Positions 1 to 10,900 of a stretch of 64,000 nucleotides of DNA are shown here, in pieces. This DNA comes from Mesorhizobium sp. B2-1-8 (lineage in GTDB: Bacteria > Pseudomonadota > Alphaproteobacteria > Rhizobiales > Rhizobiaceae). Each line of letters opens with the position of its first letter. Within the stretch, counting starts at the first letter, position 1. A program made the position numbers and the translations under genes. The notes under the pieces are model-generated. The model was not told the origin of the DNA. It made no database searches and saw only the letters and a program-made list of their open reading frames with translations. The stretch is taken from assembly GCF_006442545.2 (NCBI RefSeq), contig NZ_CP083952.1, positions 186,001 through 250,000 of the forward strand, in the 5' to 3' direction.

Positions 1-66
1 GTGTCCGCCTCCTTCGTCATGGAAGAGATCAAGGAGACGACGGTTGTTCCGATGGAAGTTCGCTAA
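1..66 (+). CDS. C-terminal fragment of an unidentified protein (partial)
   Basis: An open frame enters the window at base 1 and ends with TAA at 64-66. The last 21 residues are rich in Glu, Val and Thr and end MEVR. It lies about 100 bp upstream of dut on the same strand. In many Rhizobiales the gene before dut is coaBC, but this tail is too short to assign and I do not recognise it. The reading frame is open over only 22 codons, so the call rests mainly on the sense of the neighbouring gene. Confidence 0.35.
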   Translation: MSASFVMEEIKETTVVPMEVR

Positions 67-162
67 GCCGCCCTCAGGCCATAGTGATGCCCGAAAGAAA
101 GCCGTTGATAGGTCCGCGGTCGAGTTGACCGAATCGACAATCGCGCCGATAGGATCGATTTT

Positions 163-648
163 ATGCGCGCAGCCCTCCAAACTCCCTCCGTCATCGGTCC
201 GACCGTCGGCTTCGTCAGGCTGCCGCACGGTGAGGGACTTCCTCTTCCAGCCTATGAAAGCGCCGGCGCCGCCGGCATGGATTTGCGCGCAGCGGTGCCC
301 GAAGACCGGCCGCTTCTGATCCTGCCGGGCAAACGCGCTTTGGTGCCGACCGGGCTGATCCTGGAAATTCCCGAAGGCATGGAAGGCCAGGTGCGGCCAC
401 GCTCGGGCCTTGCCTTCAAACATGGCCTTACCGTCCTCAATTCACCGGGCACGGTCGACAGCGATTATCGCGGCGAGGTGAAGGTGCTGCTGGTCAATCT
501 CGGCGACGAGGATTTTGCCGTCACGCGCGGCATGCGGATTGCCCAGATCGTTTTCGCCGCAGTGACGCAGGTGGCGGTGGAAGAACGTTCGCTCGCTGGC
601 GGCACGGCGCGCGGCTCGGGCGGCTTCGGATCGACCGGCACCGCCTGA
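163..648 (+). CDS. dut: dUTP diphosphatase (dUTPase)
   Basis: Hydrolyses dUTP to dUMP and pyrophosphate, keeping uracil out of DNA and supplying dUMP for thymidylate synthesis; the family is a cytosolic homotrimer. All five trimeric dUTPase motifs are visible in order: AGMDLRA (residues 37-43), RPRSGLA (78-84), [10 protein letters not shown] (96-105, with the catalytic Asp), RIAQIVF, and the C-terminal glycine-rich arm [10 protein letters not shown] (150-159). The length of 161 aa is normal for bacteria. An AGGA lies about 10 bases before the ATG. The HAD hydrolase gene follows after 53 bp on the same strand. Confidence 0.97.
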   Translation: MRAALQTPSVIGPTVGFVRLPHGEGLPLPAYESAGAAGMDLRAAVPEDRPLLILPGKRALVPTGLILEIPEGMEGQVRPRSGLAFKHGLTVLNSPGTVDSDYRGEVKVLLVNLGDEDFAVTRGMRIAQIVFAAVTQVAVEERSLAGGTARGSGGFGSTGTA

Positions 649-701
649 TGCATGGCTGCGTTTCGGCATATTGAACCGTTTGCCGGGTAGACTGATCCAA
701 T

Positions 702-1373
702 ATGATTGAAACACGGCCTCTGCCAAAGCTCGTCATCTTCGACTGCGACGGGATCCTGGTCGATACCGAGAACCTGGCCAACCGACGCCTGGCCGAATGG
801 CTTAGCGCGGCCGGTTACCCAACGACCTTCGAATATTGCCGCAAGAACTTCTCCGGCCGCAGCATGGTGTCAGTGCAGAAGGAGATCGAGGAAACGACCA
901 GCGTCAGGCTCGGCGCCGATTTCGTCGAGCGCTGGAATGCCGGCCTGCCGGATCTGTTCGCCCATGGCGTCGAAGCGATCCCTTATGTCCGGGAGTTCAT
1001 CGAGGCGGTCCGTGCGGCCGGCCTCGCCTATTGCGTCGCCACCTCGGCCAGGATCTCCAAAATGCACATAACGCTTGGCCAGACCGGGCTGTTGCCGCTG
1101 TTCGAGCATGCCATGTTCAGCGCCACCATGGTGTCGCGGGGCAAGCCGTTCCCCGACCTGTTCCTGCATGCGGCCAGGACCATGGGCTTCGAGTCCGCCG
1201 ACTGCATCGTCATCGAGGACAGCGTTGCCGGCACGCAGGCCGGCATCGCCGCCGGCATGCGGGTGTTCTCCTATCATGGCGATCCCTATTCCGACCGCAA
1301 CGGCCTGATCCAGGCCGGCGGCATCCTGTTCGACGACATGCGCGAACTCGCCGGGCTGGTGCCGATCCACTGA
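702..1373 (+). CDS. HAD superfamily (IA) phosphatase, phosphoglycolate-phosphatase/beta-phosphoglucomutase type
   Basis: A 223-aa haloacid-dehalogenase-type hydrolase. Motif I is FDCDG with the nucleophile Asp14 and acid/base Asp16; motif II lies in VATSA, motif III is the Lys of SRGKPFPD, and motif IV is IEDSVAG. The helical cap between residues about 20 and 90 identifies subfamily IA. Such proteins dephosphorylate small phosphometabolites such as 2-phosphoglycolate or sugar phosphates, but the substrate cannot be read from the sequence. It probably follows dut as an independent or loosely coupled gene (53 bp gap). Confidence 0.85.
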   Translation: MIETRPLPKLVIFDCDGILVDTENLANRRLAEWLSAAGYPTTFEYCRKNFSGRSMVSVQKEIEETTSVRLGADFVERWNAGLPDLFAHGVEAIPYVREFIEAVRAAGLAYCVATSARISKMHITLGQTGLLPLFEHAMFSATMVSRGKPFPDLFLHAARTMGFESADCIVIEDSVAGTQAGIAAGMRVFSYHGDPYSDRNGLIQAGGILFDDMRELAGLVPIH

Positions 1374-1457
1374 CTTTGCCGGCCGGATTGGCTAGCTGCG
1401 GCGCCCTGCAAGCCATGTTAGCTTCGCGATGCTTGCGGTGAGGGGACGATATCAAGC

Positions 1458-2309
1458 ATGTCAGGATTTTTGCATCGGCTCGTCTTTGCCTGCCTGTTGG
1501 TGCCATTGCTGTGCGGCGCGGCCAGCGCCCAGGATGCCGCCAGCCCGGACCTCGCCAAACCCATCGCCGGCCACGCCGATACGACCTATGCCGATCTCAT
1601 CAGGATGGTCATTCCGGATCTGACGGCGAAGGGTGACTATTATGTCGGCTCCTCGCCGATCGAGATGCGGCACATTGCCGGTCCCGACAATGACAGCTCG
1701 CCACCGGAAGCACCGAGCATTTTCAGCGCCGGCGTGCTTGGCATCAAAGCCGGCGGCAAGGACCGGCTGGCCATGCTGTTCGACCTCGGCGAGTCGCCCG
1801 ACAGCGCGGAGGGCTATGTGGTGCTGGCGCTTTACGACCTCACCGGCAAACCGAGGCTGCTCGATGCCGTCAATGTGGCGACCGACCGTTTCACCTTCTT
1901 TCGCCACCCCGGTAAACTTTCGCTCGGCGTCGGTGACGATGCGCTGATGATCTCCAGCACGCATTTCAACTCGAACCAGGGCTACATGTCGACGCCGCTT
2001 ATCCTGGTGCGAGACGACCGTTTTGAGCTGATCGACCTCATCAACACGTTCGACGAAAATGTCTGTTCCTACCGGCGCTCCCAGGATCTGGCCTTCCAGG
2101 CTTTGAGCGATGGCCCGCCCTACGCGGCGATCAAGGCGACGATAACCGACAAGACAGCGCCCGGCGAAGAGACTTGCGACGAACCGGCCCCGAAGGCCGT
2201 CTCGAACGACATTTCCGTCACCTACCGCTGGGATAAGAGAACGGCGGGCTATGTCGCCGATTCCGACGCTTTCGAGAAATTGGCAGCAGACAACGAGAAA
2301 CGCTTCTGA
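1458..2309 (+). CDS. Secreted hypothetical protein with signal peptide
   Basis: A 283-aa protein that I do not recognise. It starts with a typical Sec signal: a short basic n-region, a hydrophobic core (LVFACLLVPLLCG) and an Ala-x-Ala cleavage site after about residue 24, so it is probably periplasmic. The mature part is soluble, rich in Asp and aromatic residues, and has two cysteines in its C-terminal third (ENVCSYR and EETCDEP) that could form a disulfide. No repeats or membrane segments follow the signal. It lies between a HAD phosphatase and a metabolic enzyme gene, and nothing in that context suggests a function. Confidence 0.7.
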   Translation: MSGFLHRLVFACLLVPLLCGAASAQDAASPDLAKPIAGHADTTYADLIRMVIPDLTAKGDYYVGSSPIEMRHIAGPDNDSSPPEAPSIFSAGVLGIKAGGKDRLAMLFDLGESPDSAEGYVVLALYDLTGKPRLLDAVNVATDRFTFFRHPGKLSLGVGDDALMISSTHFNSNQGYMSTPLILVRDDRFELIDLINTFDENVCSYRRSQDLAFQALSDGPPYAAIKATITDKTAPGEETCDEPAPKAVSNDISVTYRWDKRTAGYVADSDAFEKLAADNEKRF

Positions 2310-2384
2310 ACCAACCGCATTCGTTTGCCCGGCCGCAAACAGCGCGCTAGCATCCGCCCCGACACTCGTTATGGGGGAGCATCC

Positions 2385-3188
2385 ATGGACAAGGGCAAGA
2401 TTTTTCGCGACCTGCATGCCTCGACCTTCGTCATGCCCAATCCCTGGGACCCGGGCACGACGAAGCTGCTTGGCTCCTTCGGCTTCAAGGCATTGGCCAC
2501 GACCAGCGCCGGCTTTGCCTTTTCGCGCGGCCTGCCGGATGGAGCCGTGAGCTTCGACCAGATGATCCATCATTGCCGCGACGTGACGGCCGCCACCGAC
2601 CTGCCGGTTTCGGCCGATCTCGAGAAGGGCAAGGGCGACAGCGCCGAGCAGGCCGCCGAGACCATCTTCGCGGCGGAAGCCGCCGGGCTTGCCGGCTGCT
2701 CGATCGAGGACCACACCGGCGATCCGGATAAGCCCATCTATGAGTTTTCGCACGCGGTCGAGCGTGTCGCGGCCGCGGTGGAGGCGGCGCGTGCGCTGAA
2801 GCGCGATTTCGTGTTCACGGCGCGGGCCGAGAATTTCCTCTGGGGCAAGTCCGACCTCGACGACACGATCAAGCGGCTGCAGGCTTTCGAAAAGGCCGGC
2901 GCCGACGTGCTCTATGCGCCGGGCATCGGCGACATCGAGATGGTGCGCACGATCTGCTCGGCGGTCGGCAAGCCGGTCAACGTCATGGCGAGGCCCGGCT
3001 TCACCATCGCCGACCTTGCCATGGCCGGCGTCAAACGGATTTCGCTTGGCCCCTGGCTGACCAATTTCGCCTACGGCATGCTGGAGACGGCGGCGCGCGA
3101 AATCCAGCAGGACGGCACGTTCGGCTTCACCCGCGCCGCCATGCCGTTCGGCAAATTGCAGGCGCTGTACGGCAAATCCCAGGGCTAG
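2385..3188 (+). CDS. Isocitrate lyase/PEP mutase family enzyme
   Basis: A 267-aa TIM-barrel protein of the isocitrate lyase/phosphoenolpyruvate mutase superfamily (short PEP-mutase-like form). The family pattern is visible: an N-terminal MPNPWDPG segment, an ADLEKGKGD stretch at the metal site, SIEDHTGD, then ARAENFLWG. Members cleave or form C-C or P-C bonds next to a carboxylate; the substrate is not readable here. The frame stays open 20 codons further upstream, but the ATG at 2385 is preceded by GGGGGAG at 2373-2379, so I place the start there. The hydroxyproline dehydratase gene begins 10 bp downstream, so the two are probably co-transcribed and may share an amino-acid or keto-acid catabolic role. 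Confidence 0.85.
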   Translation: MDKGKIFRDLHASTFVMPNPWDPGTTKLLGSFGFKALATTSAGFAFSRGLPDGAVSFDQMIHHCRDVTAATDLPVSADLEKGKGDSAEQAAETIFAAEAAGLAGCSIEDHTGDPDKPIYEFSHAVERVAAAVEAARALKRDFVFTARAENFLWGKSDLDDTIKRLQAFEKAGADVLYAPGIGDIEMVRTICSAVGKPVNVMARPGFTIADLAMAGVKRISLGPWLTNFAYGMLETAAREIQQDGTFGFTRAAMPFGKLQALYGKSQG

Positions 3189-3198
3189 GACCGGCCGC

Positions 3199-4197
3199 AT
3201 GAACCTCACCGTCGTCGACATGCATACGGGCGGCGAGCCGCTCCGGATCGTCACGGGCGGCTATCCCAGCATTCCCAAGGGCACCATCCTGGAGAAGCGC
3301 GCCTATGTGCGCGACCATCTCGATCATTTGCGCAAACTGCTGATCTTCGAGCCGCGCGGCCACTACGACATGTATGGCGCCCTGCTGGTCGAGCCGGACC
3401 TGCCCGGCGCCGACCTCGCCGTGCTGTTCATGCACAATGAGGGCTATTCGACCATGTGCGGCCACGCCATCGTCGCGCTCGGCCGCTACGCCATCGATCA
3501 AGGACTTGTGGCGAAACAGGAGCCGTTCACTACCGTGAACATCGAGGCGCCGTGCGGCCTTGTCGTCGCCTCTGTCGCGGTCAGCGATGGCAGGGCCGGT
3601 TCGGTGTCGTTCGAGAGCGTGCCGGCCTTCCTGTTCGCCCGCGACCAGCAGATCGAACTGACGGAATATGGCAAGATCGGTTTCGATATCGCCTATGGCG
3701 GGGCTTTCTACGCGCTGGCCGACTGCCATCAATTCGGGCTGGAATTCGGCCGCAACCGCGTGCGCGATTTCGTCGACGCGGCAACCGCGCTGACGAACCG
3801 GCTCAAGGCCGAATTTCCGCTATCGCATCCCGATCATGATGATCTCGCCTTCCTCTATGGCACCATCCTGACCGATGGAAAGGACGCCTTTTCCGAGGAG
3901 GTCACCAGGAATGTCTGCGTCTTCGCCGAGGCGGAGGTCGACCGTTCGCCGACTGGTTCGGGCGTCACCGCCCGGCTGGCGGCCATGCATGCCAAGGGCG
4001 AGATCGCCATCGGGCAGACGCGCATTTTCGAGAGCATCGCCGGCTCGCGCTTCTCGGGGGCCGTGGCGCGAACGGCACAGGCCGGCGCGCATGAAGCGAT
4101 CGTCGCCCGCGTTGGCGGCCGTGCCTATTATTCCGGACGAGCCGAGTTCATTGTCGAACCGGACGACGAGCTGGGGCGCGGTTTCCTCTTGCGCTGA
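3199..4197 (+). CDS. trans-3-hydroxy-L-proline dehydratase (proline racemase family)
   Basis: A 332-aa member of the proline racemase family. The first catalytic cysteine is present in STMCGHAI (Cys87). At the second catalytic position, DRSPTGSG, a threonine (Thr252) replaces the cysteine found in true racemases and 4-hydroxyproline epimerases. That Cys/Thr pair is the established signature of trans-3-hydroxy-L-proline dehydratase (EC 4.2.1.77), which converts the substrate to delta-1-pyrroline-2-carboxylate for collagen- or plant-derived hydroxyproline breakdown. The ATG follows the preceding gene by 10 bp. Family membership is certain; the substrate call is inferred from one residue. Confidence 0.85.
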   Translation: MNLTVVDMHTGGEPLRIVTGGYPSIPKGTILEKRAYVRDHLDHLRKLLIFEPRGHYDMYGALLVEPDLPGADLAVLFMHNEGYSTMCGHAIVALGRYAIDQGLVAKQEPFTTVNIEAPCGLVVASVAVSDGRAGSVSFESVPAFLFARDQQIELTEYGKIGFDIAYGGAFYALADCHQFGLEFGRNRVRDFVDAATALTNRLKAEFPLSHPDHDDLAFLYGTILTDGKDAFSEEVTRNVCVFAEAEVDRSPTGSGVTARLAAMHAKGEIAIGQTRIFESIAGSRFSGAVARTAQAGAHEAIVARVGGRAYYSGRAEFIVEPDDELGRGFLLR

Positions 4198-4201
4198 AGG
4201 C

Positions 4202-4912
4202 TCAACCGCGTGCGGGGCGCGCCATTTCCCGCGCCGCAATCGCCTTGTGCAGATGCACCATCATGGCGGCGGCGAAGAGCGGCGTCAGCAGGTTGAGGAG
4301 CGGCACGGCAAGGAAGGCCGCGATCACCAGCCCGGCAAGGAACACTGTGCCGGCATAGTGCCGGCGCAAGGCTCTGGCCTCTTCTTCCCCGCGAAAGCGC
4401 ATGGCGGCGAATTCAAAGAATTCGCGCCCGAGCAGGTAGCCGTTGACGATGAAGAAGGCGGCGATGTTGATGCCCGGCACCAGCAGAAGCATGAGCGCCA
4501 CGATATTGCCCAGGATGACGACGCCGAAGAATTTTATCGCCAGCACCAGCGAGCGCAATGCCGGGATGGCGCGTCCGGCCGGGTCGCCGGGATAGTCGGT
4601 GCGCTCGACCACGTCAGCGACTTCGTCGAGGAACAGGCCGGCGATGACGGCCGTGACCGGCGCGACGAGCAGCGCCATGCCGAAGGCAAGCGCTATTGCC
4701 GCGACAATGCCGCCCAGCCAGCCGGCCCAGGATGGCATGCCGGGAAACAGTGTCTGGAGCCACGGCAGGGCCAGCCATTCGACAAGGCTGGTCAGGCCGA
4801 ACCACAGGGCGACCAGCGCCAGCAGAGTCAGGCCGAGCGTCTTGATGAAGACGGCGCGGAACGGAGGCGAGAGCAGTTCCAGGGCCGCGGTGCGGGCAGC
4901 GTCGAAAATCAC
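4202..4912 (-). CDS. EI24/CysZ-like integral membrane protein
   Basis: A 236-aa polytopic inner-membrane protein with about five hydrophobic segments (residues about 22-45, 62-90, 125-150 and 182-215, among others) and a short charged C-terminus. The overall pattern, with a loop reading VERTDYPGDPAGRAIPAL and the segment FFIVNGYLLGREFFEFAAMR, matches the EI24 domain family annotated as CysZ-like sulfate uptake proteins. A sulfate role is family-based inference only: no cys genes are nearby. It converges with the hydroxyproline dehydratase gene (4 bp gap). Confidence 0.75.
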   Translation of the reverse strand: MIFDAARTAALELLSPPFRAVFIKTLGLTLLALVALWFGLTSLVEWLALPWLQTLFPGMPSWAGWLGGIVAAIALAFGMALLVAPVTAVIAGLFLDEVADVVERTDYPGDPAGRAIPALRSLVLAIKFFGVVILGNIVALMLLLVPGINIAAFFIVNGYLLGREFFEFAAMRFRGEEEARALRRHYAGTVFLAGLVIAAFLAVPLLNLLTPLFAAAMMVHLHKAIAAREMARPARG

Positions 4913-4948
4913 CGTGCTTCAACCCCAGGTCAGCGGACACAGCCACAA

Positions 4949-5048
4949 GAGCAATTCCAGGAAAAGTGCCTAGCGGTTTTCCGTCCGGGATTGCGTAAAA
5001 ACAAGAAATTAGAGCGGGTCAGAGATTCCATCAAACACTGAACCGCTC
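4949..5048 (-). repeat. Dispersed rhizobial intergenic repeat, copy 1
   Basis: Read on the minus strand this 100-bp stretch begins GAGCGGTTCAGTGTTTG and ends CTTTTCCTGGAATTGCTC. The same ordered blocks recur on the plus strand at 60998-61124, including TTTACGCAAT versus TTCACGCAAT and the terminal CACTTTTCCTGGAATTGCTC. Copy 1 lacks an inner hairpin block present in copy 2. The element lies between the CysZ-like and EamA genes, both on the minus strand, and carries short inverted GAGCGG/CCGCTC ends. Confidence 0.8.
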
Positions 5049-5134
5049 AAGGCACGACGCTCCCGAGATAGGCGGTGCGGCCCGCGAGCACAAGCGCGGA
5101 CCGTTGCTCGCCTTTGGACGCTCTCGAAATTTGC

Positions 5135-6037
5135 CTATCGGGCGAAGGCCGGTCTGCGGACCGGTATGGTCATGGTAGCCACGCCTGCGACGACAAAACC
5201 CATGCCGAGCCAAGCCGTGGGGCCAAGGCTTTCACCGAGGAAGACAGCGCCGATGCCGACGCCGATCGGCACGCGCAGATAGGCCTGAGACGTGGTGCCG
5301 ACCGAACCCAGCGTGTGGATCAGACGGAAATAGATGACGAAAGCCAGTGCCGTCGAAAACACGGACAGGCCGAGCAGCGCGAGGATGGAAGCCCCCGAAG
5401 GCGCCAGCGTCCACGGCTGGTCGACCGCCAGGCTGAGCGGCACCAGCATGACCGCGCCGCACAGCATCGAACCGGCGGCGGGGAGCATCGGATCGAGGCC
5501 CTTGAAGCCAAGGCCGAAAATCGCGGCGCCCGCATAGCACACGGTTGCCGCGACGATGGCCAGCTGCGCCCAGAGCTGGTGGCCGATGCCGCCAAGCGCC
5601 TGCGTGCCGACGATGAGGCAGATGCCGGCGATGCCGGCGCCGACGCCGACCAGCTTGCGCACTGTGACCGGCTCATGGCGGGTGATGAGCGCCGTCAGCA
5701 GGAAGGTGAAGATCGGCGAGGTGGCGTTGAGGATGGTGGCAAGGCCGGCGTCGACCGAGCGCTCGGCGGCGGCGATCAACGTGAACGGGACGACGCTGTT
5801 GAGGCAGGCCTGGAAGGCAAAGCGGCGCCAGCTTGCCGCATCACCCGGCATGGCAAGCCCGCGCCAGCGGATGACGGCGAACAGGATGGCGCCGGCGATC
5901 AGGGTGCGGGCGGCGATGAAGGTGATGGGCGGGATGGTCTCGACGCCGATCTTGATGAAGGTGTAGGAGGCGCCCCACAGCACCGCCAGCACGCCGAGCA
6001 GCGCCAGGTCGGTGGTCGTATCGCTCTTTGCAGACAT
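5135..6037 (-). CDS. EamA/DMT-family transporter
   Basis: A 300-aa drug/metabolite transporter with ten predicted membrane helices in two EamA repeats of about 140 residues each (GVLAVLWGASYTFIKIGVE opens the first, AIVAATVCYAGAAIFGLGFK the second). Such proteins export amino acids or other metabolites across the inner membrane; the substrate is unknown. The open frame runs far upstream to 7189 through the divergent kinase gene, but the DMT homology begins at the ATG at 6037, which is preceded by a purine-rich GAAGGCGG. It is divergent from the PfkB kinase gene with a 276-bp intergenic region. Confidence 0.88.
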   Translation of the reverse strand: MSAKSDTTTDLALLGVLAVLWGASYTFIKIGVETIPPITFIAARTLIAGAILFAVIRWRGLAMPGDAASWRRFAFQACLNSVVPFTLIAAAERSVDAGLATILNATSPIFTFLLTALITRHEPVTVRKLVGVGAGIAGICLIVGTQALGGIGHQLWAQLAIVAATVCYAGAAIFGLGFKGLDPMLPAAGSMLCGAVMLVPLSLAVDQPWTLAPSGASILALLGLSVFSTALAFVIYFRLIHTLGSVGTTSQAYLRVPIGVGIGAVFLGESLGPTAWLGMGFVVAGVATMTIPVRRPAFAR

Positions 6038-6313
6038 GGGCTTGCCGCCTTCGGGTCGAGATCGAACAAGCCCTTTTAGGCAACGCCACGACGAAATGCT
6101 TCGGCCACGATCGAATTGTCGTAACGCCTGGGGGTACAACGAAAACCATGGGCAGAACCGCTTTACAGGCACGTAGTTGCTGGCTTCTTCGACAAAGATG
6201 GGCCTCGCCGCAACGCCGGCAACGACAGAAAATCGGTTGCCAGTTTTCAGGATCATGCTGTAGACCCGCGCGGGCATGGCAAGAAGCCGGCCCGGGTTTT
6301 GGCGGAGACATTG

Positions 6314-7306
6314 ATGCCGGAATATGACGTGCTTTGCATCGGCAATGCGATTGTCGACATCATCGCCCAGTGCGAGGAGGACTTCCTCCAGACCAACGGC
6401 ATCATCAAGGGCGCGATGAACCTCATAGACACCCACCGCGCCGAATTGCTCTACAGCCGCATGGGTCCGGCGATCGAGGCCTCCGGCGGCAGCGCCGGCA
6501 ACACGGCGGCTGGTGTCGCCTCCTTTGGCGGACGCGCCGCCTTCTTCGGCAAGGTCTCCAACGATGCGCTGGGCGAAATCTATGCGCACGATATCCACGC
6601 GCAGGGCGTCGCCTTCGACACCAGGCCGCTCGAGGGCGAGCCGCCGACGGCGCGCTCGATGATCTTCGTCACCCCCGATGGCGAGCGCTCGATGAACACC
6701 TATCTCGGCGCCTGCATCGAACTCGGGCCGGAAGATGTCGAGGCCGACAAGGCGTCGGGCGCCAAGGTCACCTATTTCGAGGGTTATCTGTGGGACCCGC
6801 CGCGCGCCAAGGAAGCCATCCGGCAGACGGCCAGGCTGGCCCACGCGGCCGGCCGCGAAGTGTCCATGACTCTCTCCGATTCGTTCTGCGTCGACCGCTA
6901 CCGCGACGAGTTCCTCGACCTGATGCGTTCGGGCACAGTCGACATCGTTTTTGCCAACAGCCACGAGATCAAGTCGCTTTACCAGACTTCGTCGTTCGAC
7001 GAGGCGGTGGCGCAGATCCGCAAGGATTGCAAGATCGCGGCGGTGACCCGTTCCGAAAAGGGCTCGGTCATCGTGCGCGGCGACGAGACCGTGGTCATAA
7101 AGGCGACCGCCATCAAGGAACTGGTCGACACGACGGGCGCCGGCGATCTCTACGCCGCCGGTTTCCTGCATGGTTATACACAGGGACACGACCTCCAGAC
7201 CTGCGGCGATCTTGGCTCACTGGCGGCCGGATTGGTGATCCAGCAGATCGGCCCGAGGCCACGGCAGAACCTACGCAAAGAGGCCGAGCAGGCGGGGTTG
7301 TTGTAG
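6314..7306 (+). CDS. PfkB-family carbohydrate kinase, probable adenosine kinase
   Basis: A 330-aa ribokinase-fold kinase. The N-terminal part has the substrate-binding GGSAGNTAAGVASFGG segment, and the C-terminal part has the PfkB signature DTTGAGDLYAAGFL with the catalytic Asp. The N-terminus (YDVLCIGNAIVDIIA) and the GGSAGNT motif match the alphaproteobacterial group annotated as adenosine kinase, which makes AMP from adenosine and ATP. A TTG in frame at 6299 is possible, but the ATG at 6314 has a well-spaced GGCGGAG at 6301-6307. A strong hairpin at 7312 follows the stop codon. Confidence 0.88.
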   Translation: MPEYDVLCIGNAIVDIIAQCEEDFLQTNGIIKGAMNLIDTHRAELLYSRMGPAIEASGGSAGNTAAGVASFGGRAAFFGKVSNDALGEIYAHDIHAQGVAFDTRPLEGEPPTARSMIFVTPDGERSMNTYLGACIELGPEDVEADKASGAKVTYFEGYLWDPPRAKEAIRQTARLAHAAGREVSMTLSDSFCVDRYRDEFLDLMRSGTVDIVFANSHEIKSLYQTSSFDEAVAQIRKDCKIAAVTRSEKGSVIVRGDETVVIKATAIKELVDTTGAGDLYAAGFLHGYTQGHDLQTCGDLGSLAAGLVIQQIGPRPRQNLRKEAEQAGLL

Positions 7307-7311
7307 GACAA

Positions 7312-7350
7312 AGCTGCCGATCTCCCTCCTCGTGGGGGAGATCGGCAGCT
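7312..7350 (+). terminator. Strong hairpin after the kinase gene (possible terminator or repeat)
   Basis: AGCTGCCGATCTCCC and its exact complement form a perfect 15-bp stem around a 9-base loop, starting 6 bp after the kinase stop codon. No U-tract follows, so it may be a repeat-derived or RNA-stabilising hairpin rather than an intrinsic terminator. Confidence 0.5.
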
Positions 7351-7576
7351 TCGCCGTCTCGCTCACCGTCGCGCAGTTGTCACATACCGCTCCTAAACGC
7401 AAAAGCGAGCGTGCCGGGACTGACATTTCGGCAGGCTAATCGGGGTGTGGAGCAATGCAGGACAGCAACCTGTCGGGTCGCTGCATCTGTTGCCGTCGCG
7501 CTTTCCACTTTCCGCCGTAACCGTTCGACAACCGGCCGCGGCTGAGGGAGGAGCGCGCGGCCAAGAAAACAGATGC

Positions 7577-8275
7577 ATGACCAGATTTCAGACTAAGACG
7601 ACCGGCATCACGCAGGACGATTTCGCCGACATGGTGGCGGAAAAGGTCGAGCGTGCGCTTGCCCACTATGACGAGGCCATCAACGGTCCCACAAAGGTCT
7701 CGGTCGGCAAGATCGCCGGCAGCATAGCGTCCGCCGTCACCTTGCTGTCGCCCAAGCACCAGCGCGCCATCGACGCCATCCATGCCGACCTTCCCGGCCT
7801 TGCCTCGAAATTCGTGCGTGCGCTCGCGGCCGAAGCCGCGCGCCGCAGCGAAGCCGGCACAACCGGGACGACAACGCTGTCGGCTGAGGCCGAAACACTC
7901 CCCGCGTTCCCCCCGTCCGACGACCTCGAATCGATGCTGATCGAGGACTGGGCCGGCCGCGTCGCCGGCTCGACCTATCTGGAAGAAAACCTGCGCATCG
8001 CCCGCTCCACCTTGCACCGCTGGCAGAGACGCGGCGACGTCATCGCGTTGCGCAAGGGCGGCCGCAAGCACGTCTTCCCGCTGGCGCAGTTCGTCGACGG
8101 CAGGCCGGTGGCCGGCATAAGCGACGTACTGGAGCTGATCGGCAACCCGAGGCTCGCCTGGCTGTGGCTGAACCGCCCAGCGGCGCAGCTCGACGGCCGC
8201 ATTCCAATCGATCTGCTGCGGCAGGACCGGGCGGAAGAGGTGGTCGAGGCGGCGCGGGTGTTCGCGCCAGGGTGA
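7577..8275 (+). CDS. DUF2384 (Xre/MbcA/ParS toxin-binding domain) antitoxin-like protein
   Basis: A 232-aa protein. The N-terminal half is helical. A wHTH-like segment follows (ARSTLHRWQRRGDVIALRKG, residues about 140-160). The C-terminal 50 residues (GNPRLAWLWLNRPAAQLDGR, then PIDLLRQDRAEEVVEAARV) have the pattern of the MbcA/ParS toxin-binding domain, DUF2384. In the family such proteins neutralise RES-domain toxins and repress their own operon. No RES toxin lies beside it: the next gene, maeB, converges with a 41-bp gap. The frame opens at 7445, but the ATG at 7577 begins the protein-like part. It may be a stand-alone regulator. The family call is from pattern only. Confidence 0.6.
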   Translation: MTRFQTKTTGITQDDFADMVAEKVERALAHYDEAINGPTKVSVGKIAGSIASAVTLLSPKHQRAIDAIHADLPGLASKFVRALAAEAARRSEAGTTGTTTLSAEAETLPAFPPSDDLESMLIEDWAGRVAGSTYLEENLRIARSTLHRWQRRGDVIALRKGGRKHVFPLAQFVDGRPVAGISDVLELIGNPRLAWLWLNRPAAQLDGRIPIDLLRQDRAEEVVEAARVFAPG

Positions 8276-8316
8276 GGGTCCCAGCCTGATCGCCAGCTTT
8301 CGTCAGTCCGTCTGCC

Positions 8317-10596
<2,280 letters not shown>

Positions 10597-10900
10597 GATG
10601 CTTTTGATTTCCTCGCCGGTGCGACACCTCCTTGAGGCGGGTGCCTGTGTGCTTGCGAATTAAGACCACGGGCCGCCGCGTGTAAACCACGAAGCTCTGC
10701 AAAGCTGCTTCAAAGCGGACACGCTCGGTCAGGAGCCCTTCCGCGCCACCCTGGATGCCATGATTTCATGCGCATGCGCGATCACGGCATCGGGCAATGC
10801 CGCTGAATAGCCCTTCCATGGACGATGGCTCGCGGTCTTCCCCTGCTTTTCGATGGCCCGGCATTAAACCCCGCCATCACATCTGCTAGCGTGCCGCGCC
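10597..10900. other. Divergent intergenic region between maeB and mutS
   Basis: This 304-bp stretch holds no supportable gene; the longer open frames are extensions of maeB or mutS shadows. It must contain the outward promoters of both genes. I see a purine-rich AAGGAGGTG about 35 bases upstream of the maeB start and a small ACGGCAT/ATGCCG dyad near 10783-10802, but no recognisable operator. Confidence 0.5.

Noticed and set aside
1461..3254. 597-aa minus-strand open frame
   Set aside because: Shadow of the secreted protein and PEP-mutase-like genes; composition is Arg/Gly/Asp-rich without domains.
6038..7189. Long minus-strand upstream extension of the EamA frame (giving 684 aa)
   Set aside because: It is a mirror of the kinase gene in another frame; the DMT family similarity begins only at 6037.
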